Origin: Molanna angustata
Lineage: Eukaryota > Arthropoda > Insecta > Trichoptera > Molannidae
DNA length: 64,000 bases
Assembly: GCA_963576475.1 (NCBI GenBank)
Contig: OY754986.1
Coordinates: 7,951,031 to 8,015,030, forward strand
Direction of reading: 5' to 3'
The notes under the pieces were generated by a model. The model had not been told where the DNA came from, did not search any database, and worked only from the letters and a program-made list of their open reading frames with translations. The position numbers and the translations under genes are program-made. Shown here one piece after another: positions 58,420-64,000 of this stretch (position 1 is the stretch's first letter; the number at the start of each line of letters is the position of its first letter).

Positions 58420-59280
58420 ATTTGTATGTTACACATGATATCCAACTTTCGATGGCGATAGTATGTATAATTGAAGAATATGTACGTACCAAACTATAAA
58501 CACTTAAACAGAAATTAGTAAATATTATAAGATATTTTGTTTTCTATATAAAACATGTAGGTACGTATGTCAGAATAGGATATTATGGAGACAGTCTGTT
58601 TTTCCTACTCAGAATTTGAAAACGGCAAGATAGTGTGTATGTATGTTTGGAGATTAAGTAGGTACAAAACTATTAAGTTAGATATTGTGTAGTTTATACT
58701 GCCTTACAAATTGTGTGAAACACTAAATTCATTTTTATAAAAATTGTTTAAAAAAGTTTGAGATGTGCTACTACAATATTAATATTTTTATAGAATATTC
58801 AATTATCTAGTTGGGGTGTTTCAGCTTTTGCCGATATTTTTAAAAACTTTGGAAATATAGGCAGTTAAACACATTAATTTATCAAAAACAATGTTTTTCT
58901 TAGTGAAAAATGTTTGAAAAACCCTGGAACTTTAAAAAAATGAGATTTTGTATTTGACTATATTTGTACCAATTATCAGCGTTCTAGCTTGTGTGGTTTT
59001 TGAGATATATGGAAAAATAAAGAAAATTCAAAAGTTGATAATTGAGCGGATCAAAAGTTATAAGGGAGGGGGGGGACAGACACACTTAATGTTCTACTCC
59101 GAGATCTGAGAAAATCAATATAAATATAACATATGTATATATATGTTGCAAAGCCTCTAAGTTGGTGCTTTTTCAGCTTCAATGTTGAAAAAACCACGAA
59201 AACTATAGACCTGGCATACAAACCTCGCGTATCTTGGCTCGATACTAGAAATAAATTCTCTTGAACAAATCGACAGTTGA
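58420..59280 (-). mobile_element. Helitron copy H14, older and diverged
   Basis: Runs from a decayed 3' end (GTATGTTACACATGATATCC) through the family order (TCTAGTTGGGGTGTTTCAGC, GGAAATATAGGCAGTTAAAC, GCGGATCAAAAGTTATAAGG) to GAACAAATCGACAGTTGA at 59280. The CA tract is almost absent, suggesting it expanded later in the younger copies. Confidence 0.8.
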
Positions 59281-59485
59281 AATATACAATTTAAATACAC
59301 AAAGTATAACAACTTTAATTGTACAATGTACGCCGGGTACTAAACACATCTTCTATATACATTATCGGTCACTCGTGTTGTCTCGCTCGCACTCACACTA
59401 TCACATATCTTACAATCAATTGGGACATAACCTTTTTCACAACAATAAAAATATACAAAACAATATTTATTTGTAATGATCTTAA

Positions 59486-60164
59486 GGGGGGGACTGCTGC
59501 CAACGTACCTATTTTTTCAATTTGAATTTGCGTCATTACTACAAAACGAATCATTTTGAAAAAAATAACCTAGTTATTTTGGATATTATTAAATAAAAAC
59601 ATACCTTAATTTTTTAATGTATATATTCTTGTAGGAAAATAATAAGCATACCCCAATTTTTGACATTTATCTTAAATTTCTAAAAAACTATAAGGTATAG
59701 AGCATTATATTTTTTTTATAAATTAAAGAAGATCAAAATATCTGGAAAAATATGATGTAACGTTGCATTAATGCATCAGGTTAAGTTAATAGACCAAAAA
59801 AACGTATATTTCGCAATGGCGCTGAATGGAAAATTAATGTTTTTTTAGGTTTATTTTCTAAACCTGAAGCATTAATGCAACGTCACATCGTATTTTTCTA
59901 GATATTTTTGACTTCTTTAATTTAAAAAAAAAATATGTTGAACTACGCCTTATATTTTATTAAAAATATAAGATTATCGTTGAAAATCGGGGTATGCCAT
60001 TATTTTTCTACAAGAATTTATACAGAACATTATCAAAAAGTAAAGATTTATTTTTCTTTATGAATACCCAAACTATCTAAATTATTTTTGTTCAAAACGA
60101 TTTGATAAGAAATAATGATGGTATATCAAATTGAAAAATAGGTACGTTGGCAGCAGTCCCCCCC
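59486..60164. mobile_element. TTAA-flanked TIR element, family M2, copy 2 (679 bp)
   Basis: GGGGGGACTGCTGCCAACGT at the left and its complement at the right, with TTAA at 59482-59485 and 60165-60168. The TIR extends about 35 bp (to ACCTATTTTTTCAATTTGA). A second inverted pair (GTTGCATTAATGCATCAGG / CCTGAAGCATTAATGCAAC) sits in the middle, giving a long foldback structure. Confidence 0.82.
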
Positions 60165-60184
60165 TTAAAGAAGTAAATTTATTT

Positions 60185-60358
60185 TCTGAGAGAAGATTAT
60201 TATTTGATTTACTATGTTTATTTAAAATTATTAAAAATCAGTTAGACTGTCCAGAATTACAATTTTAATAAATTTCAATGTAGGTACCAAATAGAAAAAC
60301 TAGAAATCATCTTCCATTCTTTTGTAAAAATACTACAAATTTAGCACACTAAACTATC
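60185..60358 (+). pseudogene. Jockey-supergroup LINE C-terminal scrap
   Basis: The plus strand reads KNQLDCPELQF, then after stops and a frame change VPNRKTRNHLPFFCKNTTNL, the same block as DCPELLSS...VPLRRSRHTTLF at 52.4 kb. Strongly decayed. Confidence 0.55.
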
Positions 60359-60360
60359 AT

Positions 60361-60822
60361 AACTATCTAAATTATTTTTGTTCAAAACGATTTGATAAGA
60401 AATAATGATGGTATATCAAATTACTTACTTACTTTCCGTGTCCGGAACACCATCATATTCGTAGCCCCCAATATTCAGCCACTCGGATTCCACTAGTGTT
60501 CGCTATCACTGTGTCTTGGTGCGTGCATGTCGCTCCTGTCATGGGACATGACAGTAGGTGCACGTTGTCCTGTCTGGCGCCACACTCGCAGATGTCTTCC
60601 TCTCTGTAACCCCATTTCTTGAGGTCACTGTAACAGCAGGAGACACCCGTTCTGAGCATATTGAGCGCTCTCCATGTTGGATAAGGCAGGTTGTGTCCCA
60701 CTGACACGTCCTCCGCGGGTGGTAGCTGCGTGCGTTCGACACTATCACGCCACAGTGACAGCCTTCGGGCCTCTTCTTCTATATCAAATTGAAAAATAGG
60801 TACGTTGGCAGCAGTCCCCCCC
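60361..60822. mobile_element. TTAA element M2, copy 3: right end only, split by a LINE
   Basis: 60361-60422 plus 60791-60822 equals the last 98 bp or so of copy 2 (60071-60164) with no difference seen. It ends in CCCCCCC then TTAA (60823-60826). The left part of the element is missing. Confidence 0.8.
60423..60779 (-). pseudogene. LINE 3' end with 11-bp target duplication
   Basis: The minus strand reads EEEARRLSLWRDSVER, then VGHNLPYPTWRALNMLRTGV, LKKWGYREEDICECG and HLLSCP, the LNRLRTGxGR...KWGxxxxxxCxCG...HxLxxCP end of LINE polyproteins. It ends in (AAGT)n. TATATCAAATT at 60412-60422 is repeated at 60780-60790, a clean 11-bp target duplication within the M2 element. 357 bp, 5'-truncated. 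Confidence 0.82.
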
Positions 60823-60826
60823 TTAA

Positions 60827-61384
60827 TACACTTTTACAAAAATTATATCGATGTTTTTTTTTTCCTCCATTAATATTTAAAATAATCTCCAATATAAAAC
60901 TGTTCATGTTTCGCTAATGCCGCATCGATAAAGGATCAATATACGTTCTTTTCATTTTTAAAAGAAAACCTCCTTTTGAAGGGATTCGTCGAATCCTTTC
61001 AACAAAATATGTATTATAAATAAATATCCGAAGAAATCTTTTAATCCAGAAACAAAAACTTCCCTCGGCGGGGAGTAAATTCACTCAAGAAAGGAACCAG
61101 ATTTGTTAAAACCTTTTTCAAAAACGAGGGTGTGGGGGGTGAGTTAATAATGTTAAGGGGAGATCTTGCCCAGGGTCTTCATGGAATTACGACAACAGAA
61201 TAAAGCTTAAAAAACACAACAATAATACGTTTATGAATACAAATCAAAGTATTTTTTATTTAATAACAAGCCAGATCTGCCCGCTACCATGTGACAAACG
61301 GTCCATTTCATCTATTTTTTGGTGTTCAGACCGCACAGGCACTCTAATGCAATGACATTTTATAAGCACATTTTCGTCATCTAA
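60827..61384. other. No gene seen
   Basis: Unremarkable AT-rich sequence; the minus ORF at 61256-61480 partly overlaps family F and has no motif. Confidence 0.4.
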
Positions 61385-61640
61385 CGACAGGGAAAAAAAT
61401 CCAATGTACAAGTAGGTTAACAAGCCAAAAATGAAATAATATTCCTGGCGCAGTTCAGGGGTGACGTATATGCGAGACACCGTTACCTCATTTATTAGGA
61501 CTGAGCTTTCATTGTTTGCAAATAAACTAATTTCTCGATATATGGCGTTACAAAAGGGTTTCTTTGTTACTTCTTATATGGCAATAGTAATAATGTCTTA
61601 TTTTCAGGAGAATTGTTATTCAAATATATATATTTTTATT
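61385..61640 (+). repeat. Repeat family F, fragment
   Basis: GTAGGTTAACAAGCCAAAAA, GGCGCAGTTCAGGGGTGACG, a GCGAGACACCGTTACCTCAT segment and TATATGGCGTTACAAAAGGG match 14385-14470 and 14820-14860. Confidence 0.65.
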
Positions 61641-61741
61641 TTTTTTTTTATTTATAACATAAGAAATTATATATATGTAGGTACACATCAAAGTTTAACA
61701 ATACATTTTTTTTACAAAAAAAGATACTTAAGAACTAGATG

Positions 61742-61937
61742 AACTTAAGATACCCAAAATGAACTTAAGATACTTAAGAACTACCCAAAATTGTCTCTTA
61801 GGAGGTGCCGGAGGGTCGCAGAGCAAGGGGGAGACCAGCAAAAAGATGGAGTGACAGCTGGACATCCAGGTCACAACAGGCAGTCTCCGACTGAAAAACA
61901 GGCCATCGGTCTAAAACCAGAGGAAGAAGAAGAGAAA
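61742..61937 (+). pseudogene. RTE-like 3' end with 12-bp target duplication
   Basis: The plus strand reads GRRARGRPAKRWSDSWTS, a short RTE C-terminal piece, and ends in GGAAGAAGAAGAG. AAGAACTAGATG at 61730-61741 recurs at 61938-61949. The first 60 bp repeat AACTTAAGATAC, a word also just outside the insertion, suggesting template switching at the 5' junction. Confidence 0.72.
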
Positions 61938-61989
61938 AAGAACTAGATGCGGAACGTAAACTGCTTCACTAGGTTAAAAACCTGTTCTG

Positions 61990-62955
61990 AAGCAGCTTAT
62001 AATTAATAATAGTAATAAAAATTTATAAAGCGCCGTTTAGTGATACAAGATCACTCCAAGGGCGCTGTAGCTTATTTGTTGGCTCTACGAAACAAGGCAG
62101 TCTTAATAAGTTTACCGAATGTGTCAATGCTCTGAGCTCCACGTATGTCAAGAGGCAATTTATTCCATTTTAAAGGCCCGTTCACACTAAAACCGCGATC
62201 ATAGTAAGCCGCCTTTTTGACTCTGTCCAATTCTTTTAAAGAGTTCGAGGGAGATCGCGATCCACTTCCACGCCGGCGACGCTATAGAGCCCATTGGCCC
62301 TGTTCACCACCGGACGCAGCCGCAACATCGGACAAACACAAAATATCCACCATCCATCGGGTTCAACCACTGCCCCCGAGAATCCAACCTCAAACGGCGG
62401 GGCAACCGCTCAAGATCGGCAGCCGGGGCAAGCCCCTAGCACAACCGATCGAACGGAAGGGCTTGCCCCCGCACCCCTCGGTCCTCGTGTTGGCGTCCGA
62501 AGGTTCCGCGGGCTAACACCGGGGGCATCCGACGCAATCATCACCTGTCAGATTTGACGTCTAGTTGTCAACACAGGATGTCTGACCCGACGTCTGCGCC
62601 GGCGGTGTGCCCGAACCACACAACAACATTCGCCACAGTTTGACGATTAACTGCCGAGCGAGACTAGAGGCGTCCGTCCTGCTCTTCTCTAAGTACAGAA
62701 TTGACGAGGGCACAACAGCGTCGGCCGCCCACCCCCGCCTTTACTGCCTAGGCCCTTAGAGCCGCAACCTAGGCCCTTAAAGAGTTGGTACTCTGTGATT
62801 CAGACGATCTCAGCGTAAGCTGCCTCCCCGATGGAACATTCCTCTGGCACAATTCCTGAATGTATTGTGGAGCCAAGTCGTTCAGAGCTTTAAACACCAT
62901 CAGGCATACCTTATAGTCCACTCGTTCTGGACATCTCAACCAGTGCAGTTCGTAT
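61990..62955 (-). pseudogene. CR1/L2-like LINE 3' end, split by a 531-bp insertion
   Basis: The minus strand carries ELHWLRCPERVDYKVCLMVF, then ALNDLAPQYIQELCQR and SGRQLTLRSSESQST; after the insertion come the rest of the frame, the 3' UTR hairpin (GCGCCGTTTAGTGAT / ATCACTCCAAGGGCGC) and an (AAT)-rich end. It is the better preserved sister of 841-1440. Its 5' end is truncated at about 62955 against the RTE element. Confidence 0.8.
62246..62776. mobile_element. GC-rich 531-bp insertion of unknown type
   Basis: Flanked by TTAAAGAGTT at 62236-62245 and 62777-62786, a 10-bp target duplication; removing it restores the LINE as in the copy at 0.95-1.05 kb. Clearly GC-rich against an AT-rich background. 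A plus-strand frame (62217-62516) is proline/arginine-rich with no domain seen. The right end carries a short direct repeat (CCTAGGCCCTTAGAGCCGCA then CCTAGGCCCTTA). The duplication length suggests LINE-mediated or terminal-repeat-type insertion; the family was not recognised. Confidence 0.75.
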
Positions 62956-62956
62956 A

Positions 62957-64000
62957 TTGTATATAGTTTCTCTCTTCTTCTTCTTCTCAGCCCAATCCCG
63001 TCCACTCTTGGACGAAGGCCTCCTCCATCTCCTTCCACGCCACTCTATCCTGTGCTCTGAGCAACCAATTGGCACCAGCATTACGGCTGATGTCATCTCT
63101 CCATCTCATTGGCGGTCTTCCAACACCTCTGACTGTCGTTCTCGGTCTCCAAGCCAACACTTTTCTTGGCCATCGGTCTTCGGGGTATCTAGCCACGTGG
63201 CCCGCCCATCTCCACTTCAGGGTAAGAATGCGGTAGACGACATCTTTATTCTTTCCCTGATGGTGTCATTTCGCACCCTGTCTCTCAAACTTAATCCTAA
63301 CATGGCTCTTTCCATGGCTCTTTGGGTGACTCTTAGTTTTTCAGCACTTTTCTGTCATTGTCATAGTCTCCAAGCCATAAGTAGCTACTGGCAGTACACA
63401 GGTCTCATTTACCTTCCGTTTCAGGTTGATGGGAATTTGGGGATTTTTGAAGATGTGGGCTAATTTCCTAAAGGCTGCCCAACTTAGTCCAATTCGCCTC
63501 TTTATTTCGGCCGTTTGGTTTTCTTGACCAATTTTCATAATGTGTCCCAAATAGACATACTCTTGGACATTTTCAATCAAGATCCCATCCACCGTGATCT
63601 GAGATCCAGCTGTGCCCATCACCTTTGTTTTTGCCATATTCATGTTCAGTCCAACAACTTTGGATGCCTCATTTATTTCATTTAGCATTTCAGTTAGTTC
63701 TTTAGGGTCGTTGCTTATAATGACTATGTCATCAGCGAACCGCAACTGGCTTAGATATCTGCCATCTAGACATATGCCCTTGGACTCCCAATTTAGATTT
63801 TTAAAAGCGTATTCTAATGCCAGTGTAAAGAGTTTTGGTGATATTGTATCTCCCTGTCGGATTCCTCTTTTAATCTGTATTTTATCTGTTGTCCAATCTT
63901 CATTTAATTTCACTTGGATAGTAGCATTCTTGTAAATAGTTTCAATCAGGGTGGTATATCTAGAATCTATGCGTGCTTGATCCATCGCTGCTATTATGGC
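62957..64000 (-). pseudogene. RTE-type retrotransposon polymerase, running off the right end
   Basis: The minus frame 63341-63985 (214 residues) holds RT motifs: IKRGIRQGDTISPKLFTLAL, the catalytic LRFADDIVII (near 63735), LNMNMAKTKVM and YVYLGHIMKIGQ. A frameshift near 63344 breaks it; the continuation gives QRAMERAMLGLSLRDRVRND, a stop-containing stretch, then GRPPMRWRDDISRNAGANW and AFVQEWTGLG. The 3' end is an AGAAGAAGAAGAG run. This is the longest reverse-transcriptase segment here. The endonuclease domain, if present, lies beyond the window. The same family appears as a scrap at 48.85-49.08 kb. Confidence 0.85.

Noticed and set aside
63612..63935. Plus-strand ORFs over the right-hand RTE element (also 62957-63463)
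   Set aside because: Antisense shadows of the minus-strand reverse transcriptase frame.

Overview
The window looks like an AT-rich insect nuclear genome, most probably Lepidoptera. The support is indirect: Dong/R4-, RTE- and CR1/L2-type LINE remnants, many non-autonomous Helitrons, and a dispersed module with a TACCCC core and a GTATG-repeat edge that resembles repeats I associate with moths. I see no intact host gene, rRNA, functional tRNA, CRISPR array or bacterial-style operon. Nearly everything interpretable is transposable-element debris, satellite or microsatellite.

Layout. 1-8.8 kb: the 3' end of a Dong/R4-type retrotransposon with an open frame, abutting an oppositely oriented CR1/L2-like 3' end; TTTA microsatellites around a LINE scrap; an 81-bp tandem array split by an RTE fragment; a TIR MITE; an RTE scrap; a tRNA-derived SINE; a LINE 3' end. 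9-19 kb: long (AT)n tracts, a TTAA-flanked TIR element, a decayed reverse transcriptase, and two large foldbacks (16.0-16.8 kb and 17.07-17.85 kb). 19.2-33.8 kb: a dense, nested cluster of one roughly 1.03-kb Helitron-like family, with one copy split by a TIR element carrying a broken THAP domain. 37.0-43.6 kb: 75 units of an 88-bp satellite with no net indel. 43.6-64 kb: further Helitron copies, many RTE and jockey-supergroup 3' ends (several without a long ORF), a Penelope-like endonuclease tail followed by a hammerhead-like core, a 47-bp tandem array split by several retroelements, more TTAA elements, and an RTE polymerase running off the right end.

How it fits together. The informative layer is nesting. 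Helitrons sit in Helitrons, in a hAT-like MITE and around the THAP element; a SINE sits in a Helitron; LINEs sit in tandem arrays, in a TTAA element and in another LINE. Several insertions can be checked within the window, because an uninterrupted copy of the target is also present. The strongest novelty candidates are (1) the Helitron family, with asymmetric inverted ends, a 5' hairpin and repeated self-insertion into one AT-rich spot of about 25 bp; (2) the 88-bp satellite; and (3) the near-perfect long palindromes. Family names rest on motifs seen by eye; no database search was possible.
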